DNA from: UTCHB3 sp964371075
Lineage (GTDB): Bacteria > Bacteroidota > Ignavibacteria > Ignavibacteriales > Ignavibacteriaceae
Direction: 5' to 3'
DNA length: 64,000 nucleotides
Assembly (NCBI GenBank): GCA_964371075.1
Contig: CAYJKN010000002.1
Coordinates: forward strand, 620,001-684,000
Shown: in pieces, positions 17,044 to 26,137 of the stretch
Numbering within the stretch: position 1 is the first letter of the stretch
How the letters are laid out: the number at the start of each line of letters is the position of its first letter
Notes under the pieces: generated by a model
Databases searched by the model: none
What the model was told of the DNA's origin: nothing
What the model saw: only the letters and a program-made list of their open reading frames with translations
Translations under genes and position numbers: made by a program

Positions 17044-18120
17044 TCATTTATTAAATGTCATCTTTATTAAATTTTGATTTTTTCCTGCAATAAGCCTTAA
17101 AAGGTAGATACCTGATGGAAGATTTGATGCATCAAATGTCACTGAGTGTTTGCCTGCCGGCATTTCTGAACTGATAAGAGTTACAATTTCTCTTCCAATT
17201 ATATCATATACAGTTGCATTGACAAATGATTGTTCAACCAGGTTAAAGGAGATAACCGTGGATGGATTAAACGGATTTGGATAATTCTGGTAGAGTGTAA
17301 ATTCTTCTGGGAGATTTTCCTGTTCTTCAATATCTGTTGGAGGATCTGCACTTACAACCTGGCCGGCACCAACGGTTACAATTCTTGTGTAAGTTCCACT
17401 TAGAGCAGAGATTGTGTAAGTTCCCGGTTTTACATCCCCAATTGCATAGTTTTCGTTGTAAATTTCGTCGCTTCCAACATAGGGATCGTTAAAATTATAA
17501 GTTAGTGAGTAGCCATAAGTGGTGTAAGGTGGTCTCGGTTTTGGATCGGGGGAGATATCAACCCGGGTGCTGTTTGGGGCATTGGGAACCCTGCCATAAA
17601 TTGCACCCATCCCTGTCATTCCAGCCCACAATTCTGCATTTCTTCTTGAACCGGGAGTGGCATAAGTCGCGGTGTTCATCCTTATTTCAAAGTGGAGGTG
17701 TGCACCGGTTGAATTCCCTGTGTTACCCGAAATGGCTATTGGTTGTCCTTGAACAACTGTTGCTCCCGAAGTTACAAGAGGTTTTTGCAGGTGCATGTGA
17801 AGCATATAAACATTTTTCCCATCCCATGTTGCCCGCTGAGTGATGTAATTCCCTCCACCACCGGGTTCATATCCACCAACTGTGTCGTTCGGATTGTATC
17901 CAACAAAAGTGATTACACCCGGAGCTGCGGCGAACACGGTATCATATCGGGCAGCAATATCAATTCCGAGGTGGGCAAGTGCAGTATTACCATATCGTGG
18001 TTCGCCGTAAAGGTAAGAACCATTGGTTTGGATATTGTCTTTAACGGGTCTCTTGAATCGGAATGATTGTGCCGGGGTAATTGATAAGATTAGTATCAGG
18101 GACAAAAATAATTTTTTCAT
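17044..18120 (-). CDS. Secreted M23 metallopeptidase with T9SS sorting domain
   Basis: A 358-residue peptidase of the LytM/lysostaphin (M23) family, which usually cuts peptide cross-links of peptidoglycan. Signal peptide at 1-19. The zinc and catalytic residues are visible: His50 and Asp54 in HLGID, then His141 and His143 in GAHLHFE. A small beta domain follows (about 205-265, GDVKPGTYTISALSGTYTR), then a T9SS sorting domain starting LYQNYPNPFNPSTV. The sorting domain implies secretion beyond the outer membrane, so foreign cell walls or external peptides are possible targets. Confidence 0.93.
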   Translation of the reverse strand: MKKLFLSLILILSITPAQSFRFKRPVKDNIQTNGSYLYGEPRYGNTALAHLGIDIAARYDTVFAAAPGVITFVGYNPNDTVGGYEPGGGGNYITQRATWDGKNVYMLHMHLQKPLVTSGATVVQGQPIAISGNTGNSTGAHLHFEIRMNTATYATPGSRRNAELWAGMTGMGAIYGRVPNAPNSTRVDISPDPKPRPPYTTYGYSLTYNFNDPYVGSDEIYNENYAIGDVKPGTYTISALSGTYTRIVTVGAGQVVSADPPTDIEEQENLPEEFTLYQNYPNPFNPSTVISFNLVEQSFVNATVYDIIGREIVTLISSEMPAGKHSVTFDASNLPSGIYLLRLIAGKNQNLIKMTFNK

Positions 18121-18245
18121 AGGGTGTGTTGTTCAGATAGAAAATAAAGTGAATGTCAAAATTTAACAAAATAATTGGAGAAATTCCAATTTGTTATTAA
18201 TTTAATATTCAAAACAAGATGATTTCTCCATTCGGAAAGGATTAC

Positions 18246-18872
18246 ATGCTACTGACTCCAATTGAAACCAGAATCCTGGGTGCTCTCATTGAGAAACGCC
18301 ACACCACCCCTGAATATTATCCAATGAGTCTAAACGCGATCACCAACGCCTGCAACCAAAAAAGCAGTCGTGACCCCGTGAGCAGTTATTCGGAAGAATC
18401 AATTGAAAAATGTATCGAACAGCTTCGCGAAAAAAGACTTGTTATTAGAGTGTCAGGAGGAGGTTTAAAGGTTGAGAAATATCGGGAACTTATCACAGAA
18501 AATCTTGAATTAAAACTTCCCGAAGCGGCGGTATTATGCATATTGATGCTTCGTGGCGCACAAACCTGCGGAGAGATAAGACAGAGGTGTGAACGAATAT
18601 ATGAATTCCCGGATATTAATTCGGTTGAAGATTCAATCAAAAGGCTGTGTTCCCTCGAATCGCCATTAGTGGCAGAAGTTCCCGGGACCACAGGAAGAGG
18701 ACAAAAATATACACATCTTTTTTACGGGCAACCTGAGGTGATAAAAAGTGAAGAGGCGGTAGATATCGGATTTAAACCTCTGAAAGAGGACGAAGTAAAA
18801 AATTTAAGGGAAGAATTGGAAAAACTTAAGGAAGAAGTGACGATGATTAAAAAAGAACTTGGAATAAACTAA
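18246..18872 (+). CDS. UPF0502/DUF480 (YceH-like) winged-helix protein
   Basis: A protein of about 208 residues from the YceH family, which contains tandem winged-helix domains. The N-terminus TPIETRILGALIEKRHTTPEYYP and the ITNACNQKSSRDPV segment are signature regions. The C-terminal end is a charged coiled coil (KNLREELEKLKEEVTMIKKEL). I chose the ATG at 18246, which has AAAGGA just upstream and matches the usual family start; an in-frame ATG at 18219 adds nine residues. The gene opens a run of four same-strand genes with gaps of 1-25 bases, ending in a molybdenum hydroxylase, so it may regulate that operon. The molecular role of the family is not settled. Confidence 0.88.
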   Translation: MLLTPIETRILGALIEKRHTTPEYYPMSLNAITNACNQKSSRDPVSSYSEESIEKCIEQLREKRLVIRVSGGGLKVEKYRELITENLELKLPEAAVLCILMLRGAQTCGEIRQRCERIYEFPDINSVEDSIKRLCSLESPLVAEVPGTTGRGQKYTHLFYGQPEVIKSEEAVDIGFKPLKEDEVKNLREELEKLKEEVTMIKKELGIN

Positions 18873-18890
18873 ATCCTGGCGAGGGAAACC

Positions 18891-20531
18891 ATGATAGACG
18901 ATCAAAATATGGATGGACGTGAAGATCTTTTACGGGATGCTTCAAATTTTAAAGGTGAGTGCGAAGAGGTGTTAATCCCTTTAAATCGCTTTGAGTTGCA
19001 AGAAATGGTTGTTGAATGTAATAAAAACAAAACAAAAATCACAACTTCAGCGAGTAGAACAGGCCTGACGGGGGGATGTGTTCCACAAGGTGGAGCTTTA
19101 ATTCTCACGAGAAAATTAAACCGAATAATGGGTTTTAATCCCCATAAATGTGAAGTTACCTGTGAACCGGGTGCGATTCTGAGTGATTTACAAAAATTTC
19201 TCCACGACTTTGGATATTTTTTCCCGGCTGATCCCACTGAAGAATTGTGCACAATCGGTGGAGTGGTAGCCAACAATTCATCGGGGGCAACCTCTTTTAA
19301 ATATGGAGCTGCCAGAAATTATATTCAGAGTCTGCAGGTTCTGCTTCCTGATGGTCACCTGATGTCCGTTAAACGGGGAGATACGAAGGAAAAATTTGGC
19401 TACTTCTCCTTTGCAACTGTGGGTGATAAAAATTTTAATTTACCCGCTCCAAATTATAAAATGCCCGAGACAAAAAATGCAGCCGGTTATTATTCAAAAA
19501 AGGGCTCAGACCTCATTGATCTTTTTATCGGGTCAGAAGGGACATTGGGAATTTTTTGGAGAATCAAATTAAAAGTGGAACCACTCCCAGAGAGGCTTTT
19601 CTCCTGTGTGGCATATTTTGAGGAAGTGGAAGATGCTCTTGGTTTCATAAAAGATGGACGAACTGAGTTCAGGGAGCAGCAATCACTTTGGAATGATTAT
19701 ATTGCCAGGAGCACGGCCGAAGCAGCAACTGTATCGGAGCATAAAACCATGGAAGAATCGCCTGCAGCGGAGCATGAGCCTGAAGAAGAAAATCCCGGCG
19801 GAGAGAAACAAGTCACGGATGAGACACCTGCTACGGAGCAGGAAATTAAAGAAGAAAAACCCGTTGTCCCAAGACCCGGGTTAAGGGCTTTGGAATTTTT
19901 TGACGGGAAAGCCCTCGAGTTTTTAAGAGAAGATTACCCCTGGATACCGGAGGGAGCGGAAGCTGCCGTTTGGTTTGAAGTGGAAACAGATGTCCAACAA
20001 CTTGATAATGTAATGGCAGAGTGGGCAGATAAAATAACAAGTCATAATTCTTCGATTGAAGATGCGTGGTTAGCATATGATTCTGGTGACCTTCAAGAGA
20101 TCAAAAAGTTCAGGCATGCAATTTCATACAAAGTAAATGAGTATATCTCCGCAAAAGGATTTATGAAGATGGGAACAGATACAGCAGTGCCTGCTGAGTA
20201 TTTTGATGATTATTATTTATTCGCTGTTAAGATGGTGCAGGATGCAGGGCTTGAGTATGTTATTTATGGACACTTCGGCGACTGTCACTTGCATCTTAAC
20301 ATGCTCCCGAAAGATCAGGAAGAATATCTAAAAGGGAAGGAAATATATCTGGAATTGTGTAAAAAAGCTGTGGAGCATGGTGGCACCGTTTCAGCGGAGC
20401 ATGGAATCGGCAAACTAAAAAAAGAATATTTAAAATTAATGTATGGTGAAAAAGGGATAAACGAGATGAAAAAAGTGAAAAGATATCTCGATCCAAATAA
20501 CTTGTTAAACATCGGAAATATGTTCGATTGA
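18891..20531 (+). CDS. GlcD-like FAD-binding oxidoreductase with acidic insert
   Basis: A 546-residue flavoprotein of the FAD-binding type 4 / FAD-linked oxidase C-terminal family (glycolate or D-lactate dehydrogenase-like). The PP-loop region reads TSASRTGLTGGCVPQGG, followed by PADPTEELCTIGGVVANNSSGA. The C-terminal half has YVIYGHFGDCHLHLNM and VSAEHGIGKLKKEY, the metal/substrate motifs of the family. Between the halves, residues about 282-326 form a low-complexity Glu/Pro/Ala/Thr-rich insert that relatives lack. The gene starts 18 bases after the yceH-like gene and ends 25 bases before the Fe-S subunit gene. The substrate is probably a 2-hydroxy acid (inference). Confidence 0.88.
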   Translation: MIDDQNMDGREDLLRDASNFKGECEEVLIPLNRFELQEMVVECNKNKTKITTSASRTGLTGGCVPQGGALILTRKLNRIMGFNPHKCEVTCEPGAILSDLQKFLHDFGYFFPADPTEELCTIGGVVANNSSGATSFKYGAARNYIQSLQVLLPDGHLMSVKRGDTKEKFGYFSFATVGDKNFNLPAPNYKMPETKNAAGYYSKKGSDLIDLFIGSEGTLGIFWRIKLKVEPLPERLFSCVAYFEEVEDALGFIKDGRTEFREQQSLWNDYIARSTAEAATVSEHKTMEESPAAEHEPEEENPGGEKQVTDETPATEQEIKEEKPVVPRPGLRALEFFDGKALEFLREDYPWIPEGAEAAVWFEVETDVQQLDNVMAEWADKITSHNSSIEDAWLAYDSGDLQEIKKFRHAISYKVNEYISAKGFMKMGTDTAVPAEYFDDYYLFAVKMVQDAGLEYVIYGHFGDCHLHLNMLPKDQEEYLKGKEIYLELCKKAVEHGGTVSAEHGIGKLKKEYLKLMYGEKGINEMKKVKRYLDPNNLLNIGNMFD

Positions 20532-20556
20532 TGAAGGCTTAAATACGGAGATCTAA

Positions 20557-21018
20557 ATGCCCGAATACAAACTGAATATTAATGGCAAAGAAGAGAGAGT
20601 TGTAGTGGAAGCCGGAACCCCGCTTTTGTGGGTGCTGAGAGACGAACTTGGACTTACAGGTACCAAGTATGCATGTGGAAAAGGTTTGTGTGGATCGTGC
20701 ACAGTATTGATTGATGGTGAATCAGACAGATCTTGCTCGATCCCGGTGGAAACAGTTGGCAACCGTAAAATTACAACAATCGAAGGATTTGCCGGGGATA
20801 AAAATCATCCAATTTTTAAGAAGTGGATCGAACATGAAGTTTCACAGTGTGGATATTGTCAACCCGGGCAGATTCTCACAGTGGCATCTCTTTTAAACCG
20901 ACCTGAAAAACCAACTTATACCGAAATGGAAACAGCCCTCACAGGTGTGCTCTGCAGATGCGGAACATATCCCAGAATCAAAAAGGCAGTTGAAGAACTG
21001 TTGAAAGAGAGGGATTAA
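20557..21018 (+). CDS. Xanthine-dehydrogenase-family 2Fe-2S subunit (IorA-like)
   Basis: A 153-residue protein carrying two [2Fe-2S] clusters. The N-terminal ferredoxin fold shows ACGKGLCGSC plus a later SC, and the C-terminal helical domain shows QCGYCQPGQ and LCRCGTYP. These are the electron-transfer clusters of molybdenum hydroxylases such as isoquinoline 1-oxidoreductase and aldehyde oxidases. The molybdenum subunit gene begins one base after this stop. No FAD-carrying third subunit of the CoxM type is present, as in the two-subunit IorAB group. Confidence 0.93.
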   Translation: MPEYKLNINGKEERVVVEAGTPLLWVLRDELGLTGTKYACGKGLCGSCTVLIDGESDRSCSIPVETVGNRKITTIEGFAGDKNHPIFKKWIEHEVSQCGYCQPGQILTVASLLNRPEKPTYTEMETALTGVLCRCGTYPRIKKAVEELLKERD

Positions 21019-21019
21019 G

Positions 21020-23143
21020 ATGAAAAGAAGAGATTTTATTAAGATAGTAAGTTTAACCGGCGGTGGCCTTGTGCTTGGATCATTCATACCAATGTCGGCT
21101 TTGGGAAAAGAGGAAGGGCTCTTTTCTTTCCCGGGTGACGATCCCAAAGGTGTCTTTAAACCGGGTCCATTTTTACAGATTGATTCAAACGGCAAAGTTT
21201 CGATCATGATGTCAAGATCTGAAATGGGGCAGGGGGTTTATACAACACTTCCCACCATTGTGGCTGAAGAACTTGAAGTTGACTGGGAATCGATTGAGAT
21301 AATACAGGCAGATGCAGGATTTGATTATGGCAGTCAGGCAACCGGTGGAAGTACAAGTGTGCGCTTGGGCTATGAACCACTGAGAAAGGCAGGAGCAACT
21401 GCCAGAGTGATGTTAATTTCTGCAGCTTCGATTATGTTGAAAGAGAAAACCGATGTTTTGTATGCCGAATCGGGATTTGTTATCAGCAAGGTAACCGGTA
21501 AAAAACTTTCTTATGGTGAACTTGCAGTTGAAGCGGGAAAACTTCCTGTTCCTGCCGATGTACCTCTGAAAGACCCAAAAGACTTTAAACTAATCGGCAA
21601 AAAAATCCCAAGACGCGACACTCCCCCAAAATTGTTTGGTGATGCAATTTTTGGTATTGATGTTAGACTTACGGGGATGGTATATGCAACCATTAAAAGG
21701 CCAACTGCTTATGGACTCAAAGTTAAGTCGTTTGATGCATCATCAGCAAAGGGAAATATCAATATCCATGAAGTTTTCGAAATCTCAACGGGAGTTGCCG
21801 TTGTTGGGAGATCAACCTGGGAAGTATTTAAAGCCGCTGAAAAGATTAAAGTTGAGTGGAAAGAGACCGATACCATAAAATTCAACACAAAGGCTACGGT
21901 TGAAGAAGCTTACAAAAAGTTGAAAGAACCCGGTGGGGTGATAAAAGAGCTGGGCGATGTTGATTCGATTCTGAAAACGGGTAAAAATATTGTTGAAGCC
22001 GTTTATGAAGTACCCTTTCTTGCACATGCACCTTTTGAACCGATGAACTGTAGCGTCGAAATTAAGAATGGTAAATGTGAAATGTGGGCACCGACCCAAA
22101 ATCCTCAGAGACTAAGGAAAGATGTGGCTGAGAGACTTGGCATCGACCAAAACGATGTTACTGTTCATGTCACTTTTCTCGGGGGTGGATTTGGCAGGAG
22201 ACTTGTGAGTGATTTTGGATTGGAAGCCGCCGAAATTGCTAAAAAAACAGGTAAACCTGTGAAATTGACCTGGACTCGTGAAGACGATATGAAACATGGA
22301 GTTTTTCGTCCATTTGGGGTCTATAAATGTCGTGGTCTCGCCGGCGAAAGTGGTGGAATAAAAGCTTTTGAACACCATATAGTTGGTCAGTCGATCAGAC
22401 AACAATGGTCAAAAGATCCCCTAAAACCTGATCAATATGACTTCGCCGAAGGCTCAAAATCTTTTCCATACAATATAAGTGACTTCAAAATCACAGGTAC
22501 AATTTTGCAAACCCCTCTAATTACGAGTGCATTCAGGGCGGTATATCATTCTCAGGTGCCATTTGTGGTTGAATCTTTCTTTGATGAACTTGCTCATTCG
22601 GTGAAGATTGATCCGTTTATTTTCAGAAGGGATATGATGCAACCCGGAAGCAGGGCCAGAGCTGTGCTTGAACTTGCTGCTGAAAAGGCAGGTTGGGGAA
22701 AGACCCTTCCACCCGGTACCGGAATGGGAATTGCGTTTTTTGAAGGTTACGACAGCTATTGTGCCGAGGTGGCAACCGTTTCGGTTGTTAATAACCGGAT
22801 AAAACTGATAAAATTTGTCGTAGCCATCGATTGTGGAATAGTGATAAGCCCTGATGCTGTAAAATCCCAGATGGAGGGAGCCGTGATTTTTGCTTTATCT
22901 GCTGCGATGAAGGGACAGATTACAACCAAAAACGGCGCTGTTGAACAGTCGAATTATGATGACTATCCAATTCTTACATTTGATGAATCACCGGAAATAG
23001 AGGTTCATATAGTTGAAAACACTCTAAAAGTTGGGGGTGTTGGAGAGGTTGGAATTGGTGCCTGTGCCCCGGCTCTCAGCAATGCCATCTTTGCTGCTTC
23101 AGGAAAAAGAATGAGAAAACTGCCAATCCTAAACAACTTATAA
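21020..23143 (+). CDS. Molybdopterin-binding subunit of aldehyde/isoquinoline oxidoreductase (IorB-like)
   Basis: A 707-residue catalytic subunit that would hydroxylate an aldehyde or N-heterocycle using a molybdenum cofactor. It begins with a Tat signal (MKRRDFIKIVSLTGGGLVLGS), so the folded complex is exported to the periplasm. Conserved segments include MGQGVYTTLPTIVAEEL, THVTF-like FLGGGFGRR, and near the C-terminus GGVGEVGIGACAPA, whose Glu is the expected catalytic base. The electron acceptor is not encoded here (no cytochrome subunit), nor are cofactor insertion proteins. Substrate specificity cannot be read from sequence. Confidence 0.92.
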   Translation: MKRRDFIKIVSLTGGGLVLGSFIPMSALGKEEGLFSFPGDDPKGVFKPGPFLQIDSNGKVSIMMSRSEMGQGVYTTLPTIVAEELEVDWESIEIIQADAGFDYGSQATGGSTSVRLGYEPLRKAGATARVMLISAASIMLKEKTDVLYAESGFVISKVTGKKLSYGELAVEAGKLPVPADVPLKDPKDFKLIGKKIPRRDTPPKLFGDAIFGIDVRLTGMVYATIKRPTAYGLKVKSFDASSAKGNINIHEVFEISTGVAVVGRSTWEVFKAAEKIKVEWKETDTIKFNTKATVEEAYKKLKEPGGVIKELGDVDSILKTGKNIVEAVYEVPFLAHAPFEPMNCSVEIKNGKCEMWAPTQNPQRLRKDVAERLGIDQNDVTVHVTFLGGGFGRRLVSDFGLEAAEIAKKTGKPVKLTWTREDDMKHGVFRPFGVYKCRGLAGESGGIKAFEHHIVGQSIRQQWSKDPLKPDQYDFAEGSKSFPYNISDFKITGTILQTPLITSAFRAVYHSQVPFVVESFFDELAHSVKIDPFIFRRDMMQPGSRARAVLELAAEKAGWGKTLPPGTGMGIAFFEGYDSYCAEVATVSVVNNRIKLIKFVVAIDCGIVISPDAVKSQMEGAVIFALSAAMKGQITTKNGAVEQSNYDDYPILTFDESPEIEVHIVENTLKVGGVGEVGIGACAPALSNAIFAASGKRMRKLPILNNL

Positions 23144-23193
23144 TGTTAGAGATTATCCTCCCCACCTTGACATGGAGGGGGCAGGAGGGCGGT

Positions 23194-24069
23194 CTAAAGG
23201 AGCATTAACAGAGTTCCACCCACAATTACGAGGGCGGCGAGGCCTTTTTTAAGCAGCCCGCCCTCATTAAATATCTTCCCACCTGCAACACTTGCAAAGA
23301 AAACTGAAATCCTTTTAACCGCAATTACCAGTGCTACAGGAGCGAGTGTAAAAGCAATAATTTGTGTATATCTGTAGCCTATTGTCATAAAAGCAGTGAG
23401 AAGGACCAGCAGTGCAACATATCTAAAATCAGGTTTTTTAGGGAGTGAAAAACTGGATCTTGTTACTAACATCAAAACCAAAAAATCAACCAAAAAGAAA
23501 AGATGTTGCAGAAGCATAAAGGAGGAGGTCTCCATTTTCTGATCTTTTAAGAGATATTTATCGAGGATTGTTGAAACAGTAAAAAAGGCAAGAGCAGCAG
23601 CTACATAAATATATTTTTTTGTTTTGAAGAAGACTCTGAAAGGTTCAATCGCTTTATCCAAACTCTTCATTTCGATGAAATAAGATCCCAGGAGGAGCAG
23701 AGTAAGTCCAAGAGTCTGAAGAGTTGTTAATTTTTCACCGATGAAAATAAAAGCAAAAATTGCCACAAATCCGGGAGTTAATGCAAGAAGAGGGAGAGCA
23801 GAGCTTATTTCGAGGTTTTTTAAAGAGAGCATAACACACCAAAAAGCCAAGGCCTGCAACATGGTTTTGATAAACATGATAAGTGCCTGGTGTGAGTTTA
23901 TCTCTCCAAATCCGGGGTCAAACAAAAATGGGAGACAAAAGAGGAGATTCACCCATGAAAGATGGAACGAAAACTCCAAAGCATTCATTTTTACGAGTGC
24001 TTTTTTTTGAGTAATAGCCGCAACACTTGAGAGCACTGCTGAAGTGATGGCGAAGAAAAACCAGTGCAT
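23194..24069 (-). CDS. EamA/DMT-family transporter
   Basis: A 291-residue inner-membrane protein with about ten hydrophobic helices in two EamA halves. The first begins MHWFFFAITSAVLSSVAAITQKKAL and ends FIGEKLTTLQTLGLTLLLLGS; the second ends with GGLLKKGLAALVIVGGTLLML. It belongs to the more divergent DMT type related to small multidrug and sugar exporters. Its start overlaps the DUF72 stop codon by one base (TAATG), so the two are translationally coupled. The substrate is unknown. Confidence 0.85.
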   Translation of the reverse strand: MHWFFFAITSAVLSSVAAITQKKALVKMNALEFSFHLSWVNLLFCLPFLFDPGFGEINSHQALIMFIKTMLQALAFWCVMLSLKNLEISSALPLLALTPGFVAIFAFIFIGEKLTTLQTLGLTLLLLGSYFIEMKSLDKAIEPFRVFFKTKKYIYVAAALAFFTVSTILDKYLLKDQKMETSSFMLLQHLFFLVDFLVLMLVTRSSFSLPKKPDFRYVALLVLLTAFMTIGYRYTQIIAFTLAPVALVIAVKRISVFFASVAGGKIFNEGGLLKKGLAALVIVGGTLLMLL

Positions 24070-24944
24070 TAATTATCCTTTAACAGGCTTTTAAGTTTAT
24101 CAATTGTAATTGGTGCCGAACCTTCGTAATGGTTGTTAACATTAAGATAAACTTCAGTGTCGCGGTCGGCAAGTTCTCTCAACAGGTTGGTTAGAAGGAT
24201 AAGTTCTTCATCCCTGGGTTCAACTATCCTGTTCCAGATCCCTTTGGTTTTTTCTTCAATCCCCGATCTGTCAGGTCCATGGAGTCGGAGAATAATCGTT
24301 TTTGGAAGTAAGTTGATAAATTTTTCTATGATTCCAAAAACAGGAGGCATAAAATAACCCTGTAAAAAAACAGGGATCAGTTCAAGATCGTGAAGCAGTG
24401 TAAAATATTCCTTTGTGAGCAGATTGGGATTTCTTGTCTCAACTGCTATGGGTATCACCCGGGAGGCCGACTTACCAAAATCTTCGATCATTTTCAGAAA
24501 AAGAGACGGGTCGGGCATTTTTTGTTTATTCAGATATTCAAACTGAAGAATAACGGCCGCTGTTTTGGATTTCAGTTCAGAGAGCGTGTCTAAAAAAGTA
24601 CCCCAAAGTTCAGTTGACAAAAACATCGGGTTTTCCAAAACAATCCCACCCGTATTTCTCGGATAATAGTGGGTAAGTGAAATAGAATTTGGTGCTTTGA
24701 TCGTAAATCGAAAATCATCGGGAGTAACACTGTTATATTCCTCCACATCCTTCTGTTTGGGAAGAACCGGGGGTTTGTCGGGAGTAAAGAGGGACCAGAA
24801 CCACTGATCAACTTCCACCGAAGAATATACTTTTGCATACTCTTCAAGATGGTTTATTTTTTCATAATGAGGATAGACGAGCCCCTTCCAGGAGTCGTAT
24901 TTCCAGCTGCATGTTCCGTAATGAATATTTACTATTTCTGACAT
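24069..24944 (-). CDS. DUF72 domain protein
   Basis: A DUF72 (YecE-like) protein of about 291 residues with a TIM-barrel type fold. The family hallmark is the start IHYGTCSWKYDSWKGLVYP, and later FTIKAPNSISLTHYY and AVETRNP. I place the start at ATG 24944, because the family begins there and the longer frame would overlap the divergent transporter gene. The biochemical function is unknown. It is coupled to an EamA transporter downstream by a one-base overlap. Confidence 0.88.
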   Translation of the reverse strand: MSEIVNIHYGTCSWKYDSWKGLVYPHYEKINHLEEYAKVYSSVEVDQWFWSLFTPDKPPVLPKQKDVEEYNSVTPDDFRFTIKAPNSISLTHYYPRNTGGIVLENPMFLSTELWGTFLDTLSELKSKTAAVILQFEYLNKQKMPDPSLFLKMIEDFGKSASRVIPIAVETRNPNLLTKEYFTLLHDLELIPVFLQGYFMPPVFGIIEKFINLLPKTIILRLHGPDRSGIEEKTKGIWNRIVEPRDEELILLTNLLRELADRDTEVYLNVNNHYEGSAPITIDKLKSLLKDN

Positions 24945-25009
24945 CCAATAAATTTCTATTTTACCAAACCATAATTTAAACTTTTGCAAAACAATTTCTT
25001 CTGAGAATA

Positions 25010-26137
25010 ATGAATAAAATATCACTCGACAATCTGACAAAGTTTTTTATATCGGTAATCGGGATAGTTACAGTTTGTTTGGTATTCAAAGAACTGCAAA
25101 ATCTCTTTTTACCTTTTGTTATTGCATACCTGCTCTATTTTCTTTTTGCACCATTAAACAGATTCCTGACATCGAAAAGAATTCCTCTCGCTGTTGCAGG
25201 AATTATTGACATAGCAATTATTTTCAGCATGACTTATGTTGCCGGTAAATTTGTAATCGACAGTTTGATGAGTTTTCAAAGCGAATTTGGAGCTTATGAG
25301 AGTAAACTCACAGCGTTGATTATTTCCACAGCTGAGTCTGTTGGAATAAACGACCCCGCATTAAAAGATTTTTCACTTGCAAAAGCTTTGGAGAATCTCG
25401 ATTACGGCACACTTGCAGGTGGTCTCGTAAATTCAACGATAGATTTAATGGGATATGTTCTATTTGTGATCTTCTTTTTTGCTTTCATTTTACCCGGGCA
25501 TAATGCCATTTACAAGGCAATTGAAAAAAGAGTTGTTGCTCCAAAAAAGTTTGCAATTATGAAACGGAAACAGAATCCCGATGTTATTTTGCCCGAAACA
25601 GATGGCCTTGACCCTGATGATCTCGAAAAAGAGGCGACAAAACTTGAGTCTACTTTTATCCGAATTCCTCAACAAATTCAAAAGTATGTGTTAACCAAAA
25701 TCATTCTGAATGTAATGGCAGGTGTAACTGTCTGGTTCATCCTTATGTTGCTTGGAGTTCCACACCCACAAATTTGGGGTGTATTAACCGCAATTCTAAA
25801 TTTTATTCCCACTATTGGATCGGCATTTGCAACAATTTTACCGGTTCTGATGACACTTGTTCAAACGGGAAGTATTGGGAGTGCCCTCCTGGTTCTTGGT
25901 GTGATGGCAGTGGTTCAGACTTTTTATTTCAATTTCCTTGAACCAATGATTCTGGGTAAACGACTTAATCTGAATCCACTGGTTATTCTTATTTCTCTTT
26001 TGGTCTGGGGGTATATCTGGGGAATTGCGGGAATGTTTCTTGCTGTACCGCTTACGGCGATTCTTAAAATAGTTATTTCAAACTTTGATTCGAGAAATAT
26101 GCAATTTATTGCAGATTTGATGGGAAAACCGGATTAA
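25010..26137 (+). CDS. AI-2E family transporter (UPF0118)
   Basis: A 375-residue inner-membrane protein of the AI-2E transporter family, which includes TqsA and Na+/H+ antiporter-like members. Several helices are visible, with the family blocks FVIAYLLYFLFAPL and the C-terminal GVLTAILNFIPTIGSAFATILP and LGKRLNLNPLVILISLLVWG. A charged cytoplasmic loop (RKQNPDVILPETDGLDPDDLEKE, in two parts) lies near the middle. Function varies in the family, so quorum-signal export should not be assumed. Its stop shares the tetranucleotide TTAA with the stop of the convergent rmlD-like gene. Confidence 0.88.
   Translation: MNKISLDNLTKFFISVIGIVTVCLVFKELQNLFLPFVIAYLLYFLFAPLNRFLTSKRIPLAVAGIIDIAIIFSMTYVAGKFVIDSLMSFQSEFGAYESKLTALIISTAESVGINDPALKDFSLAKALENLDYGTLAGGLVNSTIDLMGYVLFVIFFFAFILPGHNAIYKAIEKRVVAPKKFAIMKRKQNPDVILPETDGLDPDDLEKEATKLESTFIRIPQQIQKYVLTKIILNVMAGVTVWFILMLLGVPHPQIWGVLTAILNFIPTIGSAFATILPVLMTLVQTGSIGSALLVLGVMAVVQTFYFNFLEPMILGKRLNLNPLVILISLLVWGYIWGIAGMFLAVPLTAILKIVISNFDSRNMQFIADLMGKPD

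Noticed and set aside
24945..25040. Longer N-terminus for the DUF72 protein
   Set aside because: It would overlap the divergent transporter gene, and the family sequence starts at 24944.
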